Shown: in pieces, positions 1 through 8,739 of the stretch
Numbering within the stretch: the first letter of the stretch is position 1
Layout: every line of letters begins with the position of its first letter
Origin: Bacteroidales bacterium UBA1189
Lineage (GTDB): Bacteria; Bacteroidota; Bacteroidia; Bacteroidales; Bacteroidaceae
Reading direction: 5' to 3'
Assembly (NCBI GenBank): GCA_002309805.1
Contig: DBYJ01000014.1
Location: 1-50,115 of the forward strand
DNA length: 50,115 nucleotides
The notes under the pieces: generated by a model
Databases searched by the model: none
The model's input: only the letters and a program-made list of their open reading frames with translations
What the model was told of the DNA's origin: nothing
Position numbers and translations under genes: made by a program

Positions 1-12
1 GGAGAAACTAAC

Positions 13-205
13 AAACTAACAAAATAACAATTTATATTTTCGTTTTTCATCTTTCCTTCTGCTGGGGGGGGGGTGATTATAATTTATTATATATATAAAT
101 AAATATATATTATTATATATATATAATATATATTTAACCTTCTCCCGAAGGGTGGGCTGTATTGAGATAGAAAATAGAAAATATAAATTGTTATTTTGTT
201 AGTTT
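13..205. repeat. Inverted repeat with 29-bp arms around an AT-rich core
   Basis: Positions 13-41 and 177-205 are perfect reverse complements (arm begins AAACTAACAAAATAAC). Between them lie a run of ten G at 64-73, about 75 bp of almost pure A/T (75-136) and a short C/G-rich piece at 140-160. There is no reading frame of substance. The shape fits a small non-autonomous mobile element or a remnant flanked by inverted ends; no target-site duplication can be judged because the left edge is the window edge. Confidence 0.6.
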
Positions 206-348
206 CCTCTCAATGCGTTGTTAGTCAGATGATTTATTTTGTTAATATTATAACTCGCTGTCGGTGAAAGTGTTAGAAATGGATGTGCGGTCAGACGTAC
301 TCGTCATGCCGGAATAGGGGGATGTTGCCTTGTCGTCACTGACTGTTA

Positions 349-411
349 AAATGGGGAGCGCGACAGCGCACTGGGCTGGGAAATTAGCCCAGTGGGCTGG
401 CGCCGTAGCGC
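349..411. repeat. 21-bp-period repeat, about three diverged units
   Basis: Three consecutive 21-bp segments (349-369, 370-390, 391-411) share TGGG near the start and AGCSC at the end; the second and third share TGGGCTGG. ACTGGGCT at 370-377 pairs with AGCCCAGT at 386-393, giving an 8-bp dyad across the unit boundary. This is the weakest of five arrays of this period in the window. The rest of 206-566 shows no supported gene. Confidence 0.45.
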
Positions 412-566
412 AGGGTGATAATTTTTTATTCCACGGCGTTATTTGGGCGGTCACGTGGCAGCCATCCTGCACTTCCTCGGCACAATGCCGGACAGGGAGG
501 ATTGGGCGGAATTGGTGCAGGAGGCACCTCTCGCTGCCATCGTCCCTCAAGCTGCATGAGATGTTG

Positions 567-681
567 TATCTTTGCACAAGAAATAAAAAACCATGCTTCG
601 CACAATGTAAGATTAAATATGAAAAACAATTTGTTCTTCATGCTTATTTTCACATTTTTCATTCACGCGCAGTTTGCACAA
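567..681 (+). pseudogene. Orphan promoter box plus signal peptide: 5' remnant of a lost secreted-protein gene
   Basis: A perfect Bacteroidetes -7 box, TATCTTTG, lies at 567-574 on the plus strand. An ATG follows at 619 and opens with a convincing signal peptide: MKNNLFF, then a hydrophobic stretch LIFTFFIHA, then QFAQSQ. Just after this the frame runs antisense into the 3' end of the DUF4301 gene. It stays open for about 400 codons there, but the translation is a low-complexity E/V/G/A-rich shadow of the GC-rich gene opposite. The likely reading is that a promoter and signal-peptide segment survive from a gene whose body was lost by rearrangement. No good -33 TTTG is present. Chance similarity cannot be excluded. 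Confidence 0.4.
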
Positions 682-2223
682 TCACAGCTGGTGCTGCTCG
701 CGCAGGAGGTCGTTGACGGTCTTGACGGGGTTGAACGTGGAGAGGGGCACCTCGACAAAGAGCGTCAGCCAGTTGCTCATGGCGCCGTTCCAGAGGCCGG
801 GGAGCTCGAGGGCACGCAGCTCGCGCCCGTCCTTCGACTTGGAGGAGATGAAGCCGGTGGACTTGTCGACGTAGCGCGGCAGGTCGAAGGGCTCGCCCTG
901 ATAGTCGCTGATGCCGCAGACGAGGTCCACGGGGTTGAAGTGGGTGCCCCGGCTGAACATCTCGGCGCTACGGGGGTTGGTCATGTCAATCTGCGAGCTC
1001 TCGAGTATCTGCAGCGAGACGGAGCCGTCGGCATTGTAGGCGAGGAAGGGTCCTCCGCCGGGCTCGCCGACGTTCTGCACCATGCCGCAGACGCGGATGG
1101 GGCGGTTGAGCTTGTCGCGCAGGTAGGCCACGAGGGCCGCGCGGCTGTCGGAGCCCACACCGTCGGGGCGGAACCACGGGCTAGTGCAGAAGAAGCGCTC
1201 CTCGAGGAACGTCAGCATCGCTGCCAGCTGGGCATCGGTGTACGCCCCGCTGTCGAGCAGACGAATGTAGTCGAACACCTGCAGCTGGAGGCTGACGAGG
1301 ATGCCGGCAAGCACCTGCTTGTACTCGACGGTATCGTCCTTGAAGCGGTCGGGGACGACGTTGTCGATGTTCTTGATGAAGACGACGTCGGAGCGCAGGT
1401 CGCCCAGGTTCTCTATCAGCGCGCCGTGTCCGCCGGGACGGAAGACGAGGTTGCCGGCAGCGTCGTGGAAGGGGGTGCCGTCGGGGTTGGCAGCAATGGT
1501 GTCGGTGGAGGATTTCTGCTCGGAGAAGGTGATGTCGTAGGTGACGTTGAACTTCTGCTCGTACTTCTGCACGACGTCAGCAGCCTTCTCCTCGAACAGA
1601 CGGCGGTGCTCGGGCGAGACGGTGAAGTGGATGTGGACGCGGTTGTCGGCATCGGACGCATAGAGGGCGCCCTCCACCAGATGTTCCTCAAGCGGGGTGC
1701 GGGGCGTGCCTTCGAGGCTGCTGTGGAACTCCAGCAGCCCCTTGGGCAGCTTGCCGTAGTTCATGCCATCGGCTCCCAGCAGGGCCTCCACCACTGCCTT
1801 GTAGCGACGCTCGGCCAGTAGGTCGGCGACGCCCTTGCCGTAGAGGCTGACGCAGCAGGCGTCGAGCGTGCCATAGAAGGCGAAGCAGGTGATATGGTGG
1901 AAGAAAATCTGCTCGAAGTCGGTCTGCGGCTCGTCGTAGGGGGCATCGAGGAAGGCATAGAGGTTCTTGAACATGCGGCTGGCAGCGCCCGAGGCGGGCA
2001 CGAACTTCACCACGCGGTGCCCGGCGTCAAGATAGTCCTTCCAGGCACGGATGGAGGTGTCACGGAGGGTTTCGTCGGTTTTGACGATGCCCTTGCCGAC
2101 GGCAGCGGCGCCCTCGAGCTTCAGGAAGGGAAAGCCGTGTTCGATACTGGCGAGCTGCTCCTCGGCCTGAGCGACTGAGGTGCCCCGCTTGGCAAGATAG
2201 AGAAGGTCTGATTCGGTAAACAT
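682..2223 (-). CDS. DUF4301 family protein
   Basis: A 513-residue cytosolic protein matching the Bacteroidetes DUF4301 family. The N-terminal region carries the glycine/serine-rich loop PASGAASRMFK (about residues 76-86), which looks like a nucleotide-sugar-binding loop, followed by a family-typical FAFYGTLD stretch near residue 114. Later conserved-looking segments include RPGGHGALIENL (near 263) and CGMVQNVGEPGGGPF (near 379). The enzymatic role of the family is not established; a nucleotidyltransferase-like fold is my inference from the loop. It has no signal peptide. It is the last gene of the fasciclin/SusCD run, starting 26 bp after the SusD stop, so it may be co-transcribed, though it could also be an unrelated housekeeping gene. 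The start ATG at 2223 gives MFTESDLLYLAKRG. Confidence 0.8.
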   Translation of the reverse strand: MFTESDLLYLAKRGTSVAQAEEQLASIEHGFPFLKLEGAAAVGKGIVKTDETLRDTSIRAWKDYLDAGHRVVKFVPASGAASRMFKNLYAFLDAPYDEPQTDFEQIFFHHITCFAFYGTLDACCVSLYGKGVADLLAERRYKAVVEALLGADGMNYGKLPKGLLEFHSSLEGTPRTPLEEHLVEGALYASDADNRVHIHFTVSPEHRRLFEEKAADVVQKYEQKFNVTYDITFSEQKSSTDTIAANPDGTPFHDAAGNLVFRPGGHGALIENLGDLRSDVVFIKNIDNVVPDRFKDDTVEYKQVLAGILVSLQLQVFDYIRLLDSGAYTDAQLAAMLTFLEERFFCTSPWFRPDGVGSDSRAALVAYLRDKLNRPIRVCGMVQNVGEPGGGPFLAYNADGSVSLQILESSQIDMTNPRSAEMFSRGTHFNPVDLVCGISDYQGEPFDLPRYVDKSTGFISSKSKDGRELRALELPGLWNGAMSNWLTLFVEVPLSTFNPVKTVNDLLREQHQL

Positions 2224-2249
2224 AGGTGTATGGGGTTTTTTTAGTGCGT

Positions 2250-3950
2250 TCAGTCGTGCTTGATGTACCAGTTCGAGGGGTTTGAGAGGCGGTCGTAGAG
2301 TGCGTTGTCGGCAGGTTGGAGCGTGCCGCTACGGTGGGCCACCTTATCGGCAAGGTAGGTGGGGTCGTTCCGACGAAGGGCTATGCGCATGAGGGTGTAG
2401 AAGCGCTGCCCCTCGAAGGCGCTCTCGAGCGCCTGCTCCTCGACGATGCGGTCCTCGACATACTCCATGAGCCGCTCGCGCGTCCAGACGCGGACATCGA
2501 GCGTATCGCCCGACATATCCGGGAAATCATAGACGCTGTTGCGGAAGACCTCTCCCCCACCCCTTGCATGGATGCCGCGATAGCGCTCGGTGCCCACGGA
2601 CGTCTGCGTGAACTCGAAGAGGAGGGAGTCGCCTCGCGTGGTCACCTCGCCCCCGCGCTTCAGGATGGCAAAGGCATCTTCGTAGTTGCCCATGGCGTTG
2701 AGCGCCTCGGCCAGACGGAGCCAGACGGTGCCGGCACGATAGACATAGACGTGGCCTGAGGTGAACTTGGCGTTCGTCTGGATGTCCTCGTCATCAATCT
2801 TCCAATCGTCGGACGACGGCTGCCTGTCGGCCGGAACGAAGCGCGTGGGATAGGTAGCAAAGTAGCGCATGTCGCCGCAGCTGAGGTGCTTGAGCGTCCG
2901 CTCGTTGACGGAATAGGCATAGTCCTGGGCGCCGACAAGCTCCTCGTAGTAGGGCGAGGGGGCAATCTGATAGCGGTTGTCGTTCTCGTCTGTGGAGCTG
3001 AAGACGTTGTCGAGCTGGCTCTTCACGCCCTCAAGCCGTGTCTGGGCCATAGGGATGAGGGTGATGATCTCCTCGACGCCCGGCAACTGGAAGGCGTTTA
3101 TCCAGTTGGACGTGTAGGCTGTCACCTCGTCGCTGGTGTTGATGCCGCTGACGCGCGAGGCTACCAGGCCCGTCGTCAGTTTCCTGTCGGACAGGAAGTC
3201 GGCATAGTAGAATGCAGCGTGGCTATAGTCCTGCTGCCAGAGGTAGAGGTCGGCAAGCACCAGCTTGACGGGGAAGAAGAACTTGCGGGAGTCGACACCG
3301 CTGATGGAGCCGTAGGAGGGCTGCTCTATCTCGGTTAAGGGCAGCAAATCGGCAATGAAATAGTCGCAGATGCGGGCGAGGTCGTACTTCGGATACTCCT
3401 TGTCGGCATCGGTGAACTTGAGGATAGGCTGGGTGTAGAACGGCACCTCGCCATAGATGAGCGCCAGCTGCATATAGGTCCACGCCCGGATGGCCTTCAC
3501 GACGGCATACTCCTTGAGAATGACCTTCATTCCCGCGACGCGGACGGTGGTGTCGGCCTTGGCGAGGTAGTAGTTGCAGTTGTTGATGACGGCGTAGAAA
3601 TCGCGGTAGTCGACATAGGCATTGGCTGCCGTGACGTCATTGGCCACAATCTCGCGAAGGTCGCTGGCGGTGTAGGCGTTGTCGCAAACGAGGTCGGCAC
3701 GAAGCTCGCCCATCAGCACGGTACGGTCGGCAATGGACTGCACTTTACTGAGGATGCCGATGACGGAATAGACCGTGTCGGCAGCCGAGTCGAGGGTATG
3801 GTTGTCCTCCGTCGAATAATACGACGACTGCGTCTCGAAAAGGCCGGAGCAGGAGGCAAAAAATATGAAAATTAGAAAATTAGGAATGAGGAATGAGGAA
3901 TATAATTTCTTCCTGCGACCTTTTTCCTTTTTATAATCAGCACCTTTCAT
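2250..3950 (-). CDS. SusD/RagB-type nutrient-binding outer-membrane lipoprotein (first pair)
   Basis: A 566-residue surface lipoprotein that would cap the TonB-dependent channel encoded just upstream. The N-terminus has a very basic region, a hydrophobic core and the lipobox FFASC (Cys near residue 34). SusD hallmarks are the early helical YYSTEDNHTLD region, the long TPR-like helical first half and a C-terminal RIALRRNDPTYLADK stretch. It starts 35 bp after the SusC stop. The first ~28 codons are almost the same as in the second SusD of this window although the mature proteins differ widely, because they lie in a shared DNA module (3870-3985). The substrate cannot be read from the sequence; the absence of glycoside hydrolases nearby leaves a glycan, glycoprotein or peptide all possible. 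Confidence 0.9.
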   Translation of the reverse strand: MKGADYKKEKGRRKKLYSSFLIPNFLIFIFFASCSGLFETQSSYYSTEDNHTLDSAADTVYSVIGILSKVQSIADRTVLMGELRADLVCDNAYTASDLREIVANDVTAANAYVDYRDFYAVINNCNYYLAKADTTVRVAGMKVILKEYAVVKAIRAWTYMQLALIYGEVPFYTQPILKFTDADKEYPKYDLARICDYFIADLLPLTEIEQPSYGSISGVDSRKFFFPVKLVLADLYLWQQDYSHAAFYYADFLSDRKLTTGLVASRVSGINTSDEVTAYTSNWINAFQLPGVEEIITLIPMAQTRLEGVKSQLDNVFSSTDENDNRYQIAPSPYYEELVGAQDYAYSVNERTLKHLSCGDMRYFATYPTRFVPADRQPSSDDWKIDDEDIQTNAKFTSGHVYVYRAGTVWLRLAEALNAMGNYEDAFAILKRGGEVTTRGDSLLFEFTQTSVGTERYRGIHARGGGEVFRNSVYDFPDMSGDTLDVRVWTRERLMEYVEDRIVEEQALESAFEGQRFYTLMRIALRRNDPTYLADKVAHRSGTLQPADNALYDRLSNPSNWYIKHD

Positions 3951-3985
3951 AATTTCTAATTCCTAATTTATAATTCTTTCATTTT
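3870..3985. repeat. SusC-SusD junction module, copy 1
   Basis: About 115 bp covering the susD signal-peptide codons, its ATG and the short gap to susC. It is nearly identical to 12190-12307 at the other SusC-SusD junction. It contains the dispersed motif family AATTAGGAATGAGG and its complement (TAATTCCTAATTTATAATT). Confidence 0.8.
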
Positions 3986-6900
3986 TTAGAGGTTCAGTTT
4001 CAATCCGATGAGGAGGCTGCGGCCCTGGGCAAGGAGGCCTGCATCGATGCCCTGACTGAGGACACTGTTCGAGACGGACGACTCGGGGTCGGCGCCCAGA
4101 TAATTCGTCAGCGTGAAGAGGTTGTTCCCCGTCACCCACACCGTGAGCCCCTGCATCCAGATGGAACTGACGGGCAGACGGTAGGAGAGCGTCACCCTGC
4201 GGAGGCGCAGGTAAGAGCCGTCCTCGATCCAGCGGTCGGAGAAGCGGGCATTGCCCATAGGGTCGCCGAAGGTGGCGCGGGGGATGTCGGTCTGCTGGCC
4301 TTCGCAGGTCCAGCGCCGGTTCAATGCCGTCGTCTGATTGAAGAAGTTGCTGCCGCTCTCCAGCTGGCGGCGCAGGTAGTTGTAGATGTCGTTGCCCCAC
4401 GAATAGCCCAGCTGGGCATCGAGGGTCAGACGCCGGTAGCCCACGGTGGTGAAGAGGTTGCCGTAGAGGTCGGGATTGGGATTGCCGATGACCACCTTGT
4501 CACGGTCGTCGATGGCAGGGTCGTTGTCCTGATTGACGAAGATGACGTCGCCTGCGCCGAAGTAGCTGCGGCTGCCGGTGGAGAGCACGTTGTAGAGCCC
4601 TGCGGCCTCGGCTTCGGCAGTAGTGGCATAGACGCCAGCCGTGCGGTAGCCATAGAAGACGCCAGCCGGACGTCCTACGGCTGTCAGCACCTCGCCGCCA
4701 TAAAGCTGCGTGGTGAAATCACCATCGGGAAGCGAGGTAATGCGGTTGCGGTAAGTGGCTGCCGACAGCCCTGCCTCCCACGACCAATCGCGGGTTCCCA
4801 GCAATTTGACGTTCAGACGAATGTCGGCTCCTATATTCTCCAGTGCGCCCTCGTTGCTCCAGTAGTAATCCTCGCCCGACAACTCGGGCAGGCTCTTCAG
4901 CGTAAGCAGATTCGAGGTATAACTCTTGAAGACGTTCAGCGACAGGCCAAGACGATTGTTCCAGGCCATCATGTCCACACCGGCGCTCAGCCGGCGTGTG
5001 GTCTCCCATTGCAGCGTGTTGTTTCCGATAGCATTGAGGCTCAGTCCAATGGCATTACCGAGATACTTGCCCGAGGCAAACGTGGTGCGTGATGCCACAG
5101 TGGGGATGTCGTCGTTGCCGCTTTCGTCGTAACCCATACGCAGCTTCAGCTGGTTCACCGCCTTCAGCGGGGCCATGAAGGGCTCGTTCGATAGCATCCA
5201 CGCTCCCTGCAGCGAGGGGAATACGCCCCATTTTACGTCTCCCAGTCGCACTCCCTCACGGGCATCGCGTCCGAAGTGCGACGAGGTTTCCATAGCAAGT
5301 GCTCCCTGGACGAACCAGGTGTAACGCCAGTTGTAGTCGGCCTGCGTGTAGAGTGCCATCGAGCGCCAGCGGTCGTCGATGCCGCCCACGTCCTTGTAGC
5401 TCAGCGAGGCTGCCAGGTCGGGTGTCTTGTCGTTGCCCGTATTGTGCCCCTCCTGCCGCGAAGCCGTGTAGCTGTCAACCGTATAGCGCAATCCAGCCGT
5501 CACCTCCCATCCATGTGAGCCGCTGGTGGTAGCCCATAGCAACTTTGTGTCGCTGAACAGACTCTCCTGCTTGGCGGTGAGCGATGCTGCACGGTTGCTG
5601 CTCGCCCCCACTCCATCGATGTAGAACACGGGAACACCCGTCATGGGCACGAACGAACGCTCCGTCACTCCCGTCAAGCCGTAGCTGAACAGCGTCTGTG
5701 CCGTCAGTCCCTTGCCGAGATCAAGGCGTGGGCTGATGGTGATGTTAAAGTAGCTTGTCTCCTGACGATTTTTGTTCCTCCCCTCGCCGTAGGTGTTAAT
5801 GGCCACGGGGTTAGCCCACGAGCTGTTGAGCGCCAGCCCCTCAGCGAAGTCATCGGCACTTTCCACGAACGTCGTCAACTGCCCATGCTCGTCATAGCGG
5901 TAAGGATGCAGGAAGGGGCTTTTGATGAGTCCAAGGAAGCCTGGAGCCAATACAGTACTTGCCGTGAAGTCCTCAGGTACGCCGTCATCACGCAGGTTGC
6001 GGGTGTTCTGATTATAAGCCACGTCGAAGCGCGTCCGCAGACGATCCGTCAGCCGGATATCCGTATTGAACCTCAATCCCAAACGACTGAAATCGTTACA
6101 TTTCAGCGTACTCTGTGCATCCACATAGCCCAACGAAAGGTAGTAGTCCGCCACCTCATCGCCACCCTGCACGCTGATGTTGTACTGCTGCGTCAGTGCC
6201 TCACGGTAGAGGTAGTCGTTCCACCGTGTATCATTGTGATACTTTTTATAGAAATAGTAGGTAGGATCATCCTTCAGGAACTTGAATGTCGTCTGTCGCG
6301 TACCCGTTCCCCCGATAAGCTCAGAGGCATAGAGGCGAAAAGCACTCGCATCCATCATCGCCGGACCCGAGGGAGCCATCTCCACACCCGCCATACCGTT
6401 CACCTCAATGCGCGTAGCCATACTGGTGCTACGACGTGTTTCTATGACGATGACTCCACCCGAACCTCTGACACCGTATAGTGCCGTGCCATTCTTAAGC
6501 ACCGTCACACGCTCGATATCAGCCACGTTAATATTAGCCAACAAGTTATTGTAGAAACCATCGTGCAACGTTTCCCTTCCTTGCTGCTGGTCGAGGTAAA
6601 CGCCATCCACTATAACCAAAGGCATTGCACCTGCATGAAGGGAGCCGAGGCCATTCACCAACATCATCACGCCGTTCCCCTTCATACCACTCCGGGTAAC
6701 AGCGTGCACCTCTGCCCCCAGTCGTGCAGCTATCTCGTCATCGACGCTGACCGCGCCACTTGTTCCAAAATCGGCAGTCGTCTGCAAATGGGTAACAGCA
6801 ATGTCCTCCGCATAATCTGCGGCAAATCGCTCGGGCCACAACCTGACTTGGCCCGATGCACGAACGGCTTGCTGCACGGTGTTATAGCCAGGTGCCGTCA

Positions 6901-7135
6901 CATCCAGCAGAGCCACTTTCTCTGGAATGTTCAGCTCGAACGTACCCGTCTCGTCCGTCATGGCAGCGATGGTGGCATCTCCATGAGCCGTCACACGTGC
7001 ACCCGCTACAGCGCTGCCCGACAATGCATCTACCACTTTCCCGCTGATGATGCGTGCATCCTGCGCCGCAGCCGTCCATGGGGAACTAAGACACGACACT
7101 AAAACTACGACCTTTAATATAGTTTTTTTCATCAT
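3986..7135 (-). CDS. SusC/RagA-type TonB-dependent outer-membrane transporter (first pair)
   Basis: An outer-membrane beta-barrel of 1,049 residues from the chosen start, importing ligand delivered by its SusD partner with TonB energy. From the N-terminus: a Sec signal peptide (MMKKTILKVVVLVSC, then SSPWTAAAQ); a carboxypeptidase-regulatory-like beta domain (ISGKVVDALSGSAVAGARVT); the plug (INVADIERVTVLKNGTALYG, then GSGGVIVIETRR); and a long barrel ending in an aromatic/hydrophobic strand (SLLIGLKLNL). An upstream ATG at 7174 overlaps the stop of the preceding FAS1 gene, but it would add a 13-residue polar leader made from a repeat-like AT-rich tract, so 7135 (or 7132) is preferred. No N-terminal STN domain is visible, so sigma/anti-sigma signalling through this receptor is unlikely. 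Confidence 0.92.
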   Translation of the reverse strand: MMKKTILKVVVLVSCLSSPWTAAAQDARIISGKVVDALSGSAVAGARVTAHGDATIAAMTDETGTFELNIPEKVALLDVTAPGYNTVQQAVRASGQVRLWPERFAADYAEDIAVTHLQTTADFGTSGAVSVDDEIAARLGAEVHAVTRSGMKGNGVMMLVNGLGSLHAGAMPLVIVDGVYLDQQQGRETLHDGFYNNLLANINVADIERVTVLKNGTALYGVRGSGGVIVIETRRSTSMATRIEVNGMAGVEMAPSGPAMMDASAFRLYASELIGGTGTRQTTFKFLKDDPTYYFYKKYHNDTRWNDYLYREALTQQYNISVQGGDEVADYYLSLGYVDAQSTLKCNDFSRLGLRFNTDIRLTDRLRTRFDVAYNQNTRNLRDDGVPEDFTASTVLAPGFLGLIKSPFLHPYRYDEHGQLTTFVESADDFAEGLALNSSWANPVAINTYGEGRNKNRQETSYFNITISPRLDLGKGLTAQTLFSYGLTGVTERSFVPMTGVPVFYIDGVGASSNRAASLTAKQESLFSDTKLLWATTSGSHGWEVTAGLRYTVDSYTASRQEGHNTGNDKTPDLAASLSYKDVGGIDDRWRSMALYTQADYNWRYTWFVQGALAMETSSHFGRDAREGVRLGDVKWGVFPSLQGAWMLSNEPFMAPLKAVNQLKLRMGYDESGNDDIPTVASRTTFASGKYLGNAIGLSLNAIGNNTLQWETTRRLSAGVDMMAWNNRLGLSLNVFKSYTSNLLTLKSLPELSGEDYYWSNEGALENIGADIRLNVKLLGTRDWSWEAGLSAATYRNRITSLPDGDFTTQLYGGEVLTAVGRPAGVFYGYRTAGVYATTAEAEAAGLYNVLSTGSRSYFGAGDVIFVNQDNDPAIDDRDKVVIGNPNPDLYGNLFTTVGYRRLTLDAQLGYSWGNDIYNYLRRQLESGSNFFNQTTALNRRWTCEGQQTDIPRATFGDPMGNARFSDRWIEDGSYLRLRRVTLSYRLPVSSIWMQGLTVWVTGNNLFTLTNYLGADPESSVSNSVLSQGIDAGLLAQGRSLLIGLKLNL

Positions 7136-7163
7136 TCCGTCTTCAAACTTCAATCTTCTATTA

Positions 7164-8726
7164 TCAATCTTCATTTCTCAAGGGTTCCAGCAGCACACAG
7201 TCTATCAGCATCGTTCGCGAATACTCGCTGCGTTCCTTGCTGAGCACCTGGCTCTGGATTTTCAGTTTTGTCGTCACCGTCTCCTCCTCGAAGTTGCATG
7301 CCTCAAACCGATAGCCTGCAAACAAGGTCACCGTATCCACACGCTCAGGGTCGGCGAGGAGGATGTCCGTCTTTTCCGTCAACGCTTTTCCGTTCGCATC
7401 CACGGTAGTCAGGGTAGCCACAATTTTATTGGGCAGGCCCCATGTGGATTTATCTGTGTTCAGCGTTTGCGGCAGGAACACCGCTTTTATGTCATAGGCT
7501 GCCGACAGGACATCAGGCACCGAAAACGTTACTGTCGGATTCGCCGATGTTGACGACGGAGCCATCTCGATGTAACTGGCGTCCGATACTTTTGTATACC
7601 ATTCACTCGATGCACTCAGGTTACGTTTGTATAGCTCGCACAGCGTATATTCCCTGCCGCGTGTGTTCTCCGCCTCCACTTGAATGGGCCGTTGCCACGA
7701 TTCCCAAGGTTGGTAACGCAAGGAGTCTACAGGGAACACGCGTCCATTGCTACATTCCCGTCCCTCTTCAAAAGTCCCGTATTCAGGCAACAATGTATGC
7801 AGAGGGTGACGGAACACGCCTCCCGTAGTAGAAACCAACGAATCCTCAGGTGACACTTGCCGACTACGACTAAACACAAGGTCGTTTACCAATGCCATCT
7901 GCGTGTAGAGCCGTTGAAGCGAATCACGGTCATTGTTCTTAACAGAATAGGAATAGAAGCTACTGACGCGATTAAATGCTTTTCGCCAAGCGCGATTTGT
8001 GGGCAGCACCATCCAATACGTACTGTCTTCGTTGTTCAGCTGACCAATCCGATAGAACATCTCGTTCGTGTTAACGACTACGGAATCAACGTACGTTATC
8101 TCTCCATCAACCACAGCCCCGGCCACACTCGTTTCCTCGTCAAGCATCATTTTATTAAACGAATAGAGGTAGTCACGCACCTGACTATACACGGTGTCCT
8201 TATCCATATATTCCCACACATTGCAGAAAAACGGAATTTGTCCGCTGACCACATGCAGAATGCCATTCTTGGCATGAATGTTCTGCTCCGTCAACCTGCG
8301 TCCCGACCAACTGAAGCCATCGCCGTCAGCCGCAAATTCACCCGTCTTCCCGTTCAGCAGCCTCACGGTCAGAGGTTCCTTCAACAAGTTGTTCGCCGAA
8401 TAGGCAAAACGTGCCACGTGGTTTTCGACAATCTCAACCTTCAAGGCTTCGTCCGTCAACCCCGTGCCATCAATGGTCCCCTGGGGAGCAAACACCGTAA
8501 ACATCTGATCACCGTTAAGCACTTGGTCGTAGCCTGTCCTTTCCAGCACGCTGCGGAAACCCGCCAACTCCTGCCGTGTTGAAATCTCCTCCCATAGTGT
8601 CTTCTCAGTAGTCAGGCTTTTCCCTTTCTCATCGTAATGGTTTTCCCATACATCCGTGCAAGACGGGAAGGTGATGAGAGGCAAAAGAAGGGTAATAAGA
8701 AGAGTTACTCTATTCTTCATTTTCAT
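7164..8726 (-). CDS. Fasciclin (FAS1) domain surface lipoprotein, 520 aa
   Basis: A lipoprotein: MKMKNRVTLLITLLLPLITF followed by the Cys of lipobox FPSC. A FAS1 domain covers roughly residues 40-170, with the typical sequence FRSVLERTGYDQVLNGD, then FTVFAPQ, and a closing NGILHVVSG box. A second degenerate FAS1-like segment follows (YLYSFNKMMLDEE, then WMVLPTNRAWRKAF). The last ~150 residues look like a beta-sandwich of the carbohydrate-binding type, starting at VEAENT and ending with IDCVLLEP, the kind of terminal strand seen in CBM6/35-like modules. FAS1 domains mediate adhesion or ligand contact, so a surface accessory to the adjoining SusCD pair is the natural inference. It lies 13 bp after the previous FAS1 gene and its stop nearly touches the SusC start. 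Confidence 0.85.
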   Translation of the reverse strand: MKMKNRVTLLITLLLPLITFPSCTDVWENHYDEKGKSLTTEKTLWEEISTRQELAGFRSVLERTGYDQVLNGDQMFTVFAPQGTIDGTGLTDEALKVEIVENHVARFAYSANNLLKEPLTVRLLNGKTGEFAADGDGFSWSGRRLTEQNIHAKNGILHVVSGQIPFFCNVWEYMDKDTVYSQVRDYLYSFNKMMLDEETSVAGAVVDGEITYVDSVVVNTNEMFYRIGQLNNEDSTYWMVLPTNRAWRKAFNRVSSFYSYSVKNNDRDSLQRLYTQMALVNDLVFSRSRQVSPEDSLVSTTGGVFRHPLHTLLPEYGTFEEGRECSNGRVFPVDSLRYQPWESWQRPIQVEAENTRGREYTLCELYKRNLSASSEWYTKVSDASYIEMAPSSTSANPTVTFSVPDVLSAAYDIKAVFLPQTLNTDKSTWGLPNKIVATLTTVDANGKALTEKTDILLADPERVDTVTLFAGYRFEACNFEEETVTTKLKIQSQVLSKERSEYSRTMLIDCVLLEPLRNED

Positions 8727-8739
8727 TATTTTTCAATCT

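Noticed and set aside
415..1821. Long plus-strand open frame of 468 codons antisense to DUF4301
   Set aside because: Its body mirrors the codon pattern of the real gene opposite and gives a low-complexity E/V/G/A-rich protein; only the first ~25 residues after ATG 619 look like a real signal peptide, reported separately.
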